From contig JACNJN010000120.1 of the NCBI GenBank assembly GCA_014382535.1, positions 1 through 34,431 on the forward strand: a DNA stretch of 34,431 nt. Direction: 5' to 3'. The position numbers were made by a program, and so were the translations under genes. Source of the DNA: Candidatus Desulfolinea nitratireducens (GTDB lineage: Bacteria; Chloroflexota; Anaerolineae; Anaerolineales; Villigracilaceae). Positions 8,365-16,480 of the stretch are shown one piece after another. The notes beneath the pieces are model-generated. The model was not told where the DNA came from and did no database searches. It saw only the letters and a program-made list of their open reading frames with translations. The stretch's first letter is position 1. Each line of letters starts with the position of its first letter.

Positions 8365-9989
8365 TTCTGTAAGCCGACCGAGGCGAATTGGCGGTAGATC
8401 TGGTCAGGGTCCACACGCCAGCAAATGTCCGGCGGTTTGCCAAGTAGAATGAATACAGTCTCAATATCAAAAACGGCGTAGAACTCACCAGCAAAGATGA
8501 TGAAGCGATGGGCACAATGCCAGGAACGGCGTTGACGGCGGATGCCACGTTTGGCCAAATCCTGGCCGACCTGGGTGCGGAAGGCGTTGGTAAGGTTGAA
8601 TACCAGGATGGTCAAGTAGACATGCCCGCGGACAGCATCGGCGGTTTTCTTGGGGAAAACGCCCAGGAACCAGCCTTGCTTGAGTTCGCGAAAGAGCGTG
8701 TTTTCGATCAAACTGCGCAGGTCATAGAGGTCGATGACGGCCAGGGGGTCACTCACCGGTAGACTGGTCAGGAAGACCTTGGCTTTGTCGTTGGTATAGA
8801 TATTGTGGTCAAACTTGGTGATGACAATGGCGTTGATGGGGTTGCCTTCGAAGTCAGTTCGATTGCTTAGCCGCTGATGATCTTCATCGCCGTATTGGTT
8901 ATAGGTGGTCAGGCTCTTGACCCCAATTAGCTTGATATGTCCGGTTTGTTTTTCGCCTTCTCCGGGACGTTCGGCGGCAAAGAGAAACCCGTCGTCCGGT
9001 TTCTGTTGCAAGAAGGCGCGGGCATCCGCAGTGACGTGCATATTGGATTTGACTGGAATGACGAAATCGATACCGTCTTGGTGCTTGATTTGCCATAAGG
9101 TCAAGCCATCCAAGAAACCCCGGTCGATCAGCAAAACTTGGATGATGCCTTCTCCCAAGTTTTCGATGCCTTGTTGCAGCAGTTGACGGGTGAATGGGCT
9201 ATCATGCTCCTGGATTTGCACCACTTTTACAGCCACCACCAGGCGTAAATGTACATCATACAGGGCCAGCAGCTTGAAACCATAGATGGTTTTCTCGATT
9301 TCGACTAGCTTCTTTTCCTTCCGAGACCAATGCCGCTCTGTGACCGTTTTCATGCCTGCGCCTTGATAACGAGCCGTCGTTTCCAGGTCAGAGCCATCCA
9401 AGGCGAAATGCCCACGGCTTTCAGCAAAGACACCTTTCTCTACTAACCGCTGGATGGAAGTATTCAGAATGTACTCCAATTCACTGGCTGTCAGTTTCTC
9501 AACCGCATCTGCCAACACGTTCTTGTGCATCGGTCTCTGCTTGTCTCCATAGCCTCGCTGACAGAAGCCTTCTTGCAATTGTTGGCTGGTGTACCCAATT
9601 AGCTTCAGCAAGGCGATATCACGAAACAACGTTGGCCCAACACAATTCATCCCTGCCAGCCCTAGCAAGACCTTCACTTCATATGTCAGGATCAACAAGC
9701 TTATCGCCATCATCTTACGTATAAACCGCTCTCCATCGATCTGGATCACTTCATAAAAACCAACATCTCCTAGAAATGCCAGAAACGGTTCTACAAAACT
9801 CCAGCCAGTTCCGCCTACCATGCTCACTTCTCCTGCTAACAGCCGCCGGGCAACTTCTTTCTGGTTGCGCGTCGGCCGCGGCCCGTGGGCTGTGCCTTTG
9901 CTCTTGCTTCGTTGTTTTTCTAACTTCTTCTGCCTGCGTCGTTCCTGTTCTTTGGCTTGCCGTTTCTTCTTTCTTGTTTTACACTGCAT
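8346..9989 (-). CDS. DDE transposase, IS4-like
   Basis: A 547-aa transposase. The first 45 residues are strongly basic (many Lys/Arg/Gln), as expected for DNA binding. The RNase-H-like core shows D198 (FALDGSDLETT), D289 (VLLIDRGFLDG) and E429 within YDLRSLIENTLFRELKQGW, the YREK-type C-terminal signature of IS4-like enzymes (one residue longer than the classic spacing between E and K). A large insert lies between the second D and the E (about 290-429), also typical of IS4 relatives. It cuts and joins the inverted repeats at the element ends. The frame is complete and appears active. The ATG at 9989 lies 70 bp inside the right repeat. Confidence 0.92.
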   Translation of the reverse strand: MQCKTRKKKRQAKEQERRRQKKLEKQRSKSKGTAHGPRPTRNQKEVARRLLAGEVSMVGGTGWSFVEPFLAFLGDVGFYEVIQIDGERFIRKMMAISLLILTYEVKVLLGLAGMNCVGPTLFRDIALLKLIGYTSQQLQEGFCQRGYGDKQRPMHKNVLADAVEKLTASELEYILNTSIQRLVEKGVFAESRGHFALDGSDLETTARYQGAGMKTVTERHWSRKEKKLVEIEKTIYGFKLLALYDVHLRLVVAVKVVQIQEHDSPFTRQLLQQGIENLGEGIIQVLLIDRGFLDGLTLWQIKHQDGIDFVIPVKSNMHVTADARAFLQQKPDDGFLFAAERPGEGEKQTGHIKLIGVKSLTTYNQYGDEDHQRLSNRTDFEGNPINAIVITKFDHNIYTNDKAKVFLTSLPVSDPLAVIDLYDLRSLIENTLFRELKQGWFLGVFPKKTADAVRGHVYLTILVFNLTNAFRTQVGQDLAKRGIRRQRRSWHCAHRFIIFAGEFYAVFDIETVFILLGKPPDICWRVDPDQIYRQFASVGLQNPYGAI

Positions 9990-10059
9990 GGGAGCCCTCC
10001 GGTTCTCTTGGTATTTGTCACCTCAAGAATAACCGGTCGGCTCTTTTTTCAAAACATCC

Positions 10060-10079
10060 TCCTTATGGTGCAATTTAAG
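10060..10079. repeat. Right terminal inverted repeat of the IS
   Basis: TCCTTATGGTGCAATTTAAG, the exact reverse complement of the left end. Confidence 0.93.
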
Positions 10080-10089
10080 ACCATATTAC
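10080..10089. repeat. Right target-site duplication of the IS
   Basis: ACCATATTAC, identical to 8335-8344. It ends 8 bp before the -35 box of the regulator promoter, so the insertion just missed that promoter. Confidence 0.9.
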
Positions 10090-10097
10090 AGAGCAAC

Positions 10098-10127
10098 TTG
10101 ACAAGCGAATGTATTTTAATGTAGAAT
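10098..10127 (+). promoter_or_regulatory. Promoter of the lacI-type regulator and probably of the sugar operon
   Basis: TTGACA (10098-10103), an 18-bp spacer and TAGAAT (10122-10127). This is close to the housekeeping sigma consensus. The operator palindromes begin right after the -10 box and cover the expected start point near 10134. Confidence 0.85.
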
Positions 10128-10152
10128 GAAAACGCTTTCGAAAGCGCTTTCA
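10128..10152. promoter_or_regulatory. Double overlapping LacI-family operator
   Basis: Two perfect palindromes overlap: CGCTTTCGAAAGCG (10133-10146) and GAAAGCGCTTTC (10140-10151). The second, with its central CG, is a classic LacI/CcpA-type site, and GAAAACGCTTTC at 10128-10139 is a near-copy of it. Two LacI-family sites therefore lie side by side, 12 bp apart, across the transcription start. A repressor bound here would block the promoter, so the regulator very likely controls itself and whatever is read through downstream. Confidence 0.85.
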
Positions 10153-10181
10153 TAGCATACATAGTGAAGGATGAGCGGTTA

Positions 10182-11216
10182 ATGGCTCCTCGGTCAGGAA
10201 CAAGACCATTTTCTCAGAAAACTATAACGGATGTAGCGCAACGGGCGGGTGTTTCAATATCCACTGTGAGCCGAGTTATTAACCAGTCAGCTCCTGTTTC
10301 CTCAAATTTAGAAAATAAAGTTAAGGCTGCCATTGCAGAACTGGACTATCGTCCACAAACTGCTGCGCGCGCATTAGCGGGACAGAAAACTCATACCATT
10401 GGGCTATTGCTGGCGGAGATTGGTACCGATTTTTATCCCCTGATGATCCGCGCCATCGAGGCAGAAGCGCGCAAAAATCACTTCAACTTGCTTATCAATG
10501 TTGCCGGAGATGATACTTCCATTGAGGGTGAAATCCCATATACTTTGGGGGAGTACAATTCAGACGGCGTATTGGTATTCCCCGCTAGTTTATCTGATGA
10601 TGAATTGTATCGCATGCACTTAAATAACTTCCCGGTTGTTCTGGTGCAGCGTAGACCCCCGGCCGGTCTAGAATTCCCTTGTATTACTATTGAAAACAAG
10701 TTGCCCGCCCGAAAAATGGTGGACCACCTTATTGAAGTGCATGGTTTCAGACGAATAGCGTTCCTGTCTGGCCTGGCAGACCATGAGGATGCCCGCCGAC
10801 GCGAACAAGGGTATCACGAATCTCTTGAATCGCATGGGATCCCTTATGATCCCACTATTGTTGCACAGGGATATTTTCAGAAACAAGCTTCCCAGGATGC
10901 AGTATGTGAATGGATTACAGCTGGGTTTGAATTTGATGCCATCTTTGCTTGCGATGATATTTCGGCCATTGGTGCCTTGAGCGCACTTAACCGAGCTGGC
11001 CTGAATGTCCCCAATGACGTAGCCGTAGTAGGTTTCGACGATATAGAAGTATCAAGGTTTTTATCTCCACCACTCACAACAGTTAAGGTGCCCATTCAGG
11101 AAATTGGGCGCGCAGCTATTCAACAATTATTGGCTTTCATGAATGGTGAAGTCCCAGATATGTGTACACATTTTGAAACTGAATTAGTTATCCGCCGCTC
11201 ATGTGGCTGTAGGTAG
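10182..11216 (+). CDS. LacI-family transcriptional regulator
   Basis: A 344-aa repressor. The N-terminal helix-turn-helix (TITDVAQRAGVSISTVSRVI) and the hinge region (YRPQTAARALAGQKT) are typical, followed by a periplasmic-binding-protein-like sensor domain to the C-terminus (DDISAIGALSALNRAGLNVP, VVGFDDIEVSRF). A frame extends 18 bp further to a GTG at 10164, but that has no Shine-Dalgarno, while GAAGGA lies about 10 nt before the ATG at 10182, which I prefer. The operator in front of the gene matches what a LacI-family protein binds. The ligand is likely a sugar or sugar phosphate from the pathway encoded downstream. The binding-protein gene follows after 274 bp. Confidence 0.93.
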   Translation: MAPRSGTRPFSQKTITDVAQRAGVSISTVSRVINQSAPVSSNLENKVKAAIAELDYRPQTAARALAGQKTHTIGLLLAEIGTDFYPLMIRAIEAEARKNHFNLLINVAGDDTSIEGEIPYTLGEYNSDGVLVFPASLSDDELYRMHLNNFPVVLVQRRPPAGLEFPCITIENKLPARKMVDHLIEVHGFRRIAFLSGLADHEDARRREQGYHESLESHGIPYDPTIVAQGYFQKQASQDAVCEWITAGFEFDAIFACDDISAIGALSALNRAGLNVPNDVAVVGFDDIEVSRFLSPPLTTVKVPIQEIGRAAIQQLLAFMNGEVPDMCTHFETELVIRRSCGCR

Positions 11217-11490
11217 TCCCCAAAGAAGCAAGGAGATTCCAGCGAACTTGCAAAGCAACAAGCAGGTATCTCCAGGGCAAATCACATTGCAATATACCTT
11301 CCAATGGGATCCCACGCTAAGTGGGTAAGTTTCAGAAATGCCTTGCCTCGCATAGCATTCATACGTCAGACAAGCATGACCGGCAAGATAGAAGCAATGA
11401 AAGGAGGTGGTTTATTAAAAAATATACCAAATAATAAATTCCTTTGAATAGAAACCACATTTTAATTCATAAATGAAGGAGAGAGGAACA
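11217..11490. other. Intergenic leader between regulator and binding-protein gene
   Basis: 274 bp without a gene. It contains a 10-bp palindrome TGGGATCCCA (11305-11314) that overlaps a small hairpin CCCAC-GCTAA-GTGGG (11311-11325); the two structures exclude each other. No T-run follows, so it is not a convincing terminator. No copy of the upstream operator and no clear -35/-10 pair is seen, although the last 80 bp are AT-rich and could hold a weak promoter. A strong AAGGAGAGAGG Shine-Dalgarno ends the region. Confidence 0.5.
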
Positions 11491-12921
11491 ATGAAAAAGA
11501 GTTTATTAATTTTGATCAGCTTATTGGTCATTGCAAGCATGTTGATGGCAGCTTGCGCACCAAAAGCGGAGCCTGTGGAAGAAGCAGCACCTGCTGAGGA
11601 AGCTGAACCGGTTGAAGAGGCCGAACCAGTTGAAGAGGCAGAACCGGCTGAAAAAGTGAAAATCCGATGGTTTGTTGGATTGGGCACTGGCGCTAATCCT
11701 GAGCATATTCCCGGGCAAGAAGAAGTTATCGCTCGCTTCAATGAGAGCCAAGACAAGATCGAGCTAGTCGTCGAATTCGTAGAAAACTCTCAAGCTCCCG
11801 ACCAATTGAAGACGCAAATTGCTGCTGGCGATCCGCCAGATATCATAGGTCCTGTTGGCCAGAGTGGCACCAATGAATTCTCCGGTCTCTTCCTTGATCT
11901 CGAGCCTTATTTGGGTGAGCTGGACTGGGATGATTTCGACGCCGATTCCATCGATGCGTATCGCTTGGAAGGCGAAGGTCTGCTGGGGCTTCCCTTTGCA
12001 GTATTCCCTTCAATGATCTACTATAATGCTGACCTATTTGATGAAGCTGGTTTGGCTTATCCGCCTCAGACTTATGGTGAAGCCTATGCTGATGGTGATC
12101 CTTGGACTGTTGATAAGATGGAAGAGCTTGCCATGCTCTTAACCGTTGATGCCAATGGTAATGATGCCACCAGCGAAGATTTCGATCCTGATAACATCGT
12201 CCAATTTGGTTATCACTCCCAGTGGACTGACCCCCGTGGTCAGGCTGCGGCCCTCTTTGGCGCTGATAATGTTGTTGACGCTGATGGCAACGCGGTTCTT
12301 TCCGAACGCTGGCGCACGGCATTCACCTGGTACTATGAAGGTATGCACGAAAAATCCTTCATGCCCAACACCACATACCAGGAGAGTGATCTGTTGGCAG
12401 CTGGCAACCCCTTTGACTCCGGCAATATCGCTATGGCGCACTGCCATCTGTGGTATACCTGCTGCCTCGGCAACGTCCCGAATTGGGATATGGCCGTTGT
12501 GCCTTCTTATAATGATGCTGGCGATGTGACCGTCAAACTGCATGCCGACACCTTCCGTATTTTCGCCTCTACTGAGCACCCCGAAGAAGCTGTTGAGGTT
12601 CTAACGTACCTGACCGGCGAAGCTGCTGGTGATCTGCTGCAGATTTACGGTGGTATGCCAGGGCGCAAGAGCTTGCAGGATGCGTTCTTTGTTGGCATGG
12701 ATGAGACCTTCACACAAGGGGTCAATTGGGATGTTGGCATTCAGGGATTGGCATATCCTGACGTTCCCAACCATGAGTCCAACCTGCCTAATTACGCAAA
12801 AGCTTACGATCGCATCGGTGCTTTCCAAACCCTGTACGAGTCCACACCCGATCTTGACATCAATGCCGAACTCGACCAGTTAGTGTCTGACTTGCAGGCG
12901 ATTTTCGACGAAGTTAAGTAA
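11491..12921 (+). CDS. ABC sugar-binding lipoprotein
   Basis: A 476-aa extracytoplasmic solute-binding protein of the carbohydrate (family 1, MalE-like) type. A lipoprotein signal (KKSLLILISLLVIASMLMAAC) ends with a Cys near residue 21 to which lipid would be attached. A Glu/Pro/Ala-rich spacer follows, then the bi-lobed binding domain (for example FNESQDKIELVVEF, AAGDPPDIIGP, MIYYNADLFDEAGL and a C-terminal EVLTYLTGEAAG). The start at 11491 is chosen because the upstream in-frame ATG at 11473 overlaps the Shine-Dalgarno AAGGAGAGAGG. It is the first structural gene of the operon and delivers the sugar to the two permeases that follow. Many aromatic residues fit an oligosaccharide ligand; its identity is inferred from the operon as chito-oligosaccharide or a related amino sugar. 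Confidence 0.93.
   Translation: MKKSLLILISLLVIASMLMAACAPKAEPVEEAAPAEEAEPVEEAEPVEEAEPAEKVKIRWFVGLGTGANPEHIPGQEEVIARFNESQDKIELVVEFVENSQAPDQLKTQIAAGDPPDIIGPVGQSGTNEFSGLFLDLEPYLGELDWDDFDADSIDAYRLEGEGLLGLPFAVFPSMIYYNADLFDEAGLAYPPQTYGEAYADGDPWTVDKMEELAMLLTVDANGNDATSEDFDPDNIVQFGYHSQWTDPRGQAAALFGADNVVDADGNAVLSERWRTAFTWYYEGMHEKSFMPNTTYQESDLLAAGNPFDSGNIAMAHCHLWYTCCLGNVPNWDMAVVPSYNDAGDVTVKLHADTFRIFASTEHPEEAVEVLTYLTGEAAGDLLQIYGGMPGRKSLQDAFFVGMDETFTQGVNWDVGIQGLAYPDVPNHESNLPNYAKAYDRIGAFQTLYESTPDLDINAELDQLVSDLQAIFDEVK
11605..11658 (+). repeat. Three 18-bp coding repeats in the binding-protein linker
   Basis: Units at 11605, 11623 and 11641 (GAACCGGTTGAAGAGGCC and variants) encode EPVEEA, EPVEEA and EPAEKV. 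They lengthen the acidic spacer between the lipid anchor and the binding domain. Copy number is likely to vary by slippage. Confidence 0.8.
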
Positions 12922-12963
12922 TTCGAAAATGCTGTTCGTCAAGATTGGTGTAACATTGCACTA

Positions 12964-13008
12964 AGGCATGTGGGGTCAGCCGATATACAGTGCTGGCCCC
13001 ACATGCTT
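12964..13008 (+). promoter_or_regulatory. Intercistronic mRNA hairpin after the binding-protein gene
   Basis: Left arm 12967-12980 (CATGTGGGGTCAGC) pairs with 12992-13005 (GCTGGCCCCACATG), with one G-U pair and an 11-nt loop. Flanking bases extend the stem to about 17 bp. No T-run follows, so it is probably not a full terminator. Its place between binding-protein and permease genes suggests an mRNA-stabilising or partial-termination element that keeps binding-protein levels higher, as known for malE-malF. Confidence 0.8.
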
Positions 13009-13022
13009 GAATGGAGCGACTC

Positions 13023-13982
13023 ATGTCAACAATGTTTTCAGAATTCACGCTTAAAAACCTCAAATTCACTCGAGAGAAGCTAAGTAAACTTGCTCGTCGT
13101 GAAGCAAATTGGGGTTTGGTCTTCTTATCACCATGGATAATAGGCTTTTTCCTTTGGAAATTCCTTCCTATGGTTGCTTCTCTGGTTTTTTCATTAACAT
13201 CGTTCAATCTTTTGCACAGAGAGGATATTCAGTGGGCCGGGCTGGAGAACTATCAACATTTCTTTAGCGATCCTTTGGTAGGTGTTGCAGTTAAAGTTTC
13301 GCTCACTTTTGCCCTTATTGCATTACCAATTGGAATTATTCAACCTATTTTAATGGCTGCCCTGCTCAACCAAAAAAACCTCAAGATGAAGCGCATTCTA
13401 ATTACATTGTTTTATATGCCTAAAATTGTGCCATTGGTATCAGCGGTCTATATATGGCAGGGTGTGTTGAATGCTCGAACAGGATGGGTCAATATTGCGC
13501 TCGAATCAATTGGAATACCAGGACCAGATTGGATCAACACCGTTACCTGGATCTACCCCGCCTTGGTTATGATCGGGTTATGGGGAGTAGGCGATATGCT
13601 GTTGTATACGTTAGCAACCATACAGGGTATTCCAACCGAACTTTATGAAGCCGCCCGTGTTGATGGTGCAGGAAGTTTTGCTACGTTTCGGCATATCACA
13701 ATACCTATGATCACGCCGATCATTTTTTATAACATGGTACTCTCATCAATAGGAATACTGATGTATTTTTTGGTGCCATTCGTACTCAAAGGACCAAATG
13801 GGGATCCTGGAAATGCAACCTGGTTTTATGGCATGTACCTTTATAAAGAAGCCTTTGCTTATTCAGATATGGGCATGGGCGCGACTATGGCGTGGATGCT
13901 GTTCTTATTCGCAATCCTTGTAACGGTAATTCTCTTTTCTACCCAAAAATATTGGGTGTATTACGCAGCGGAGGAGGCATAA
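13023..13982 (+). CDS. ABC sugar permease, MalF/UgpA type
   Basis: A 319-aa inner-membrane subunit with about six membrane helices, the first at about 40-60 (LSPWIIGFFLWKFLPMVASLVFSL). The EAA loop that contacts the ATPase is present (YEAARVDGAGSFATFRHITIPMITP). The ATG at 13023 is preferred over 13011 because GGAG lies 6 nt before it. It pairs with the next gene to form the transport channel. No ATPase gene is found in the operon, so a shared MsmX/UgpC-like ATPase elsewhere is expected, as is common for this transporter class. Confidence 0.92.
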   Translation: MSTMFSEFTLKNLKFTREKLSKLARREANWGLVFLSPWIIGFFLWKFLPMVASLVFSLTSFNLLHREDIQWAGLENYQHFFSDPLVGVAVKVSLTFALIALPIGIIQPILMAALLNQKNLKMKRILITLFYMPKIVPLVSAVYIWQGVLNARTGWVNIALESIGIPGPDWINTVTWIYPALVMIGLWGVGDMLLYTLATIQGIPTELYEAARVDGAGSFATFRHITIPMITPIIFYNMVLSSIGILMYFLVPFVLKGPNGDPGNATWFYGMYLYKEAFAYSDMGMGATMAWMLFLFAILVTVILFSTQKYWVYYAAEEA

Positions 13983-13984
13983 TA

Positions 13985-15052
13985 ATGACTGTTGGAACGA
14001 AACCTACTTCCCCTACGTTATCTAAACGCTTGCGGCCGATCATCGCCGGTGCTAGCCTCACCTTGTTCACCCTGCTCTTTTTAATGACGTATTTGTCGCC
14101 TTTTGGGTATATGACCGTTACGGCGATTAAAGATCGATCTATGATCGCCGATCCTGATGCACCAATTCTTCCTTCAAGGGAGGCTACCTTCACATATGAT
14201 GGTCAGGAAATGGCAATCTACTTGGTACCAACTGAGGATGGCGATTTTAATGAATGGGCCATGCTAAAAAAGGGTCGTGAGGAAAGTACATTCATCGATC
14301 CAAATAATCCTGAAGCTGGTCCAATTGAATGGGTTGGTAGATGGCGTACATTAGATAGAGTATGGAGTATCAGCCCAGTATGGGAGAACTTCTCTGAAGC
14401 CTGGACAGGGCTTAATATGACGCGTTTGTTGCGGAATACGATTGTGATTGCCGTAGCGGGGTCCATCGGCACATTAATTTCATGTACTGTGGTTGCCTAT
14501 GGATTCTCTCGCTTTCGTATACCTGGGAAAAATCTCCTCTTTATGGCGCTGATCTCTACGATCATACTCCCAGAATTTGTCACGATCGTTCCGACCTATG
14601 TAGTATTCGAACGCATAGGCTGGATAGGTACATGGCTGCCATTAATTGTGCCGCACTTCTTTGCCAATGCTTATAACGTGTTCTTGCTTCGTCAATTCTT
14701 TATGACCATCCCGAGAGAATTGGATGAAGCTGCTATGATTGACGGGGCTAGCCCTATACGCGTCCTTTTCTCTGTGATACTGCCCCAATCCATCCCTGCT
14801 CTTGTTGCGGTGGGAATGTTCCACTTCATGTTTGCCTGGAATGATTTTTTCGCACCCTTGTTATATCTCTCGACAGAACGGGAATTACAGCCAATCTCAA
14901 TTGGAATCCAGCTTTATAACGCGCGCTTTTTTGCCCAGCCGCATATGATCCAAGCCAGTTCCCTATTGGGGTTACTAGTGCCCGTCATCATCTTCTTCCT
15001 GGCACAACGTGTTTTCATGCAAGGCATCGTATTTACCGGAGTCGAAAAATAG
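13985..15052 (+). CDS. ABC sugar permease, MalG/UgpE type, with large external insert
   Basis: A 355-aa membrane subunit. The first membrane helix (about 24-46) is followed by an unusually long hydrophilic stretch (about 48-125, with VPTEDGDFNEWAMLKKGREE) before the second helix. Such an insert is familiar from MalG-like permeases of Chloroflexota and would lie outside the membrane. The EAA motif DEAAMIDGASPIRVLFSVILP is intact. The ATG at 13985 lies 2 bp after the stop of the partner permease and has a GGAGG Shine-Dalgarno; a longer frame starting inside the previous gene is not credible. It forms the channel with the previous gene product. Confidence 0.92.
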   Translation: MTVGTKPTSPTLSKRLRPIIAGASLTLFTLLFLMTYLSPFGYMTVTAIKDRSMIADPDAPILPSREATFTYDGQEMAIYLVPTEDGDFNEWAMLKKGREESTFIDPNNPEAGPIEWVGRWRTLDRVWSISPVWENFSEAWTGLNMTRLLRNTIVIAVAGSIGTLISCTVVAYGFSRFRIPGKNLLFMALISTIILPEFVTIVPTYVVFERIGWIGTWLPLIVPHFFANAYNVFLLRQFFMTIPRELDEAAMIDGASPIRVLFSVILPQSIPALVAVGMFHFMFAWNDFFAPLLYLSTERELQPISIGIQLYNARFFAQPHMIQASSLLGLLVPVIIFFLAQRVFMQGIVFTGVEK

Positions 15053-15055
15053 CAC

Positions 15056-16405
15056 ATGCTCAATCCAAAGACACGGATAAAATGGGTAGTCATCCTGTGT
15101 CTGCTATCTTGTTCGGCCTGCGGAGCAGAAGTAGATGTTGCCCTACCAACCTGGACGCCGATTCCGACACCAGTACCAGATGTATTGTATGTTGACGCTG
15201 GGCAAGATCTTGGCCCAATTAACCCCTATGTCTATGGTGCCAACTACGGTCCCTGGGTCATTGTTCCAGTAGACTTGATGCCCCAGGCTGAAACAGCTGG
15301 TGTGGGCTTTGTTCGCTTTCCCGGAGGGCAATGGGGAGATAAAAACGATCTAAAAGATTACCATATTGATCGTTTCATCGCGTTTTGCAATCAAATAAGT
15401 GCTGAGCCGCTAATCAATACGCGGTTACCTGGGGGCAGTCCAGAAGCAGCCTCCGAGTTAGTGCGCTATACCAATATTGAGAAGAACTATAACGTCCGCT
15501 ATTGGGCCATCGGCAATGAACCGTCCCTTTATGCTGGTTTTTATGATGAAAGCTATGACACCGAACGCTATAATGAGGAGTGGCGAGCGATTGCTGAGGC
15601 AATGTTGGCAGTCGATCCAGACATACTGCTCATCGGACCTGAAACTCATCAATTCACTGGTAACCCAAACACCGATCCGCGCGATGCCTCTGGGCGTGAC
15701 TGGATGCGCGAGTTTCTCATAAAAAATGGTGATTTAGTAGATATTGTCGCCATTCACCGCTATCCTTTTCCCACCAGCCTGAGCGCTCCGGCCAGAACCA
15801 TCGCTGATCTACGTGAGAACAGCAAAGAGTGGGATACCATCATCCCTAACCTGCGCAAATTGATTCGTGAAACCATTGGCAGAGATTTACCAATTGCGGT
15901 CTCTGAAATCAGTTCCGATTGGTCCCACGCAACTGGCGGGGAGGCTACACCCGACTCCTTTTATAACGCCATTTGGTGGGGGGATGTGCTCGGTCGGCTT
16001 ATTCAGCAGCAAGTCGATATTGTGGCTTATTTTTTGCTGCAAAGCCAATCCGGACAGGGAGGGTGGGGGTTGTTAGCGAGATTCGATGTACGGCCCACGT
16101 ATTATGTTTATCAAATGTACCAGCAGTTTGGAGATGAATTAATTTATGCATCTTCTGGCTTCTCTGAAATTTCTATTTACGCTGCCCGACGAAGCGACGG
16201 CGCGATGACTGCGATGATTATCAACTTGGGGCCGGATGACGTGCAAGTTCCACTGTATTTAGAAAACTTGGAGATTACTGATCCCGCTGAGGTCTGGCTG
16301 TTCGATGTTGACCACAAGGCAGAACATATAGGTATGCAATCCATTTCCAACGGATCCATACTGATGCTGCCAGGGCAGTCCATTTCCCTGTATGTGTTTC
16401 CGTGA
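15056..16405 (+). CDS. Lipoprotein glycoside hydrolase, clan GH-A-like
   Basis: A 449-aa secreted, lipid-anchored protein. The signal peptide carries a lipobox (LLSC, Cys19; Cys22 is an alternative), followed by a Pro/Thr linker (PTWTPIPTPVP). The body looks like a (beta/alpha)8 barrel of clan GH-A: acid/base Glu E155 in WAIGNEP and likely nucleophile E284 in VSEISSDW, with a His-Tyr pair (IHRYPFP) between them. A C-terminal beta domain (from about 370) follows. The pattern recalls GH39/GH51/GH44-type enzymes, but I cannot assign a family. It starts 3 bp after the permease gene, so it is co-translated with the importer and probably trims oligosaccharides at the cell surface before uptake. Confidence 0.75.
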   Translation: MLNPKTRIKWVVILCLLSCSACGAEVDVALPTWTPIPTPVPDVLYVDAGQDLGPINPYVYGANYGPWVIVPVDLMPQAETAGVGFVRFPGGQWGDKNDLKDYHIDRFIAFCNQISAEPLINTRLPGGSPEAASELVRYTNIEKNYNVRYWAIGNEPSLYAGFYDESYDTERYNEEWRAIAEAMLAVDPDILLIGPETHQFTGNPNTDPRDASGRDWMREFLIKNGDLVDIVAIHRYPFPTSLSAPARTIADLRENSKEWDTIIPNLRKLIRETIGRDLPIAVSEISSDWSHATGGEATPDSFYNAIWWGDVLGRLIQQQVDIVAYFLLQSQSGQGGWGLLARFDVRPTYYVYQMYQQFGDELIYASSGFSEISIYAARRSDGAMTAMIINLGPDDVQVPLYLENLEITDPAEVWLFDVDHKAEHIGMQSISNGSILMLPGQSISLYVFP

Positions 16406-16480
16406 ATTGAAATAAATTTATAGCATCTGCTCAAATTGTTTTTAGCAAGAAATAAGAAAGATAAATAGAGGCATCAAACT

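Larger units (their letters stand above)
8345..10079 (-). mobile_element. Complete insertion sequence with IS4-like DDE transposase
   Basis: A 1735-bp element with perfect 20-bp terminal inverted repeats (left 8345-8364 CTTAAATTGCACCATAAGGA, right 10060-10079). It is flanked by a 10-bp direct repeat, ACCATATTAC. A single transposase gene fills it and its stop codon lies inside the left repeat. A 10-bp duplication and the transposase layout fit the IS4 superfamily; I cannot name the exact group. The intact ends, target duplication and reading frame all point to a recent insertion. It sits between the bfr promoter and the promoter of the LacI-type regulator. Confidence 0.93.

Noticed and set aside
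8346-10078. Plus-strand open frames inside the IS (for example 8508-8762 and 9776-10078)
   Set aside because: They are shadows of the transposase gene and have no ribosome sites.
10164-10181. GTG start for the LacI-family regulator 18 bp upstream of the chosen ATG
   Set aside because: No Shine-Dalgarno before it, and the GAAGGA that serves the ATG at 10182 lies within the extension.
11305-11325. Terminator after the LacI-type regulator
   Set aside because: Stem of only 5 bp and no T-run; overlapping palindromes exclude each other.
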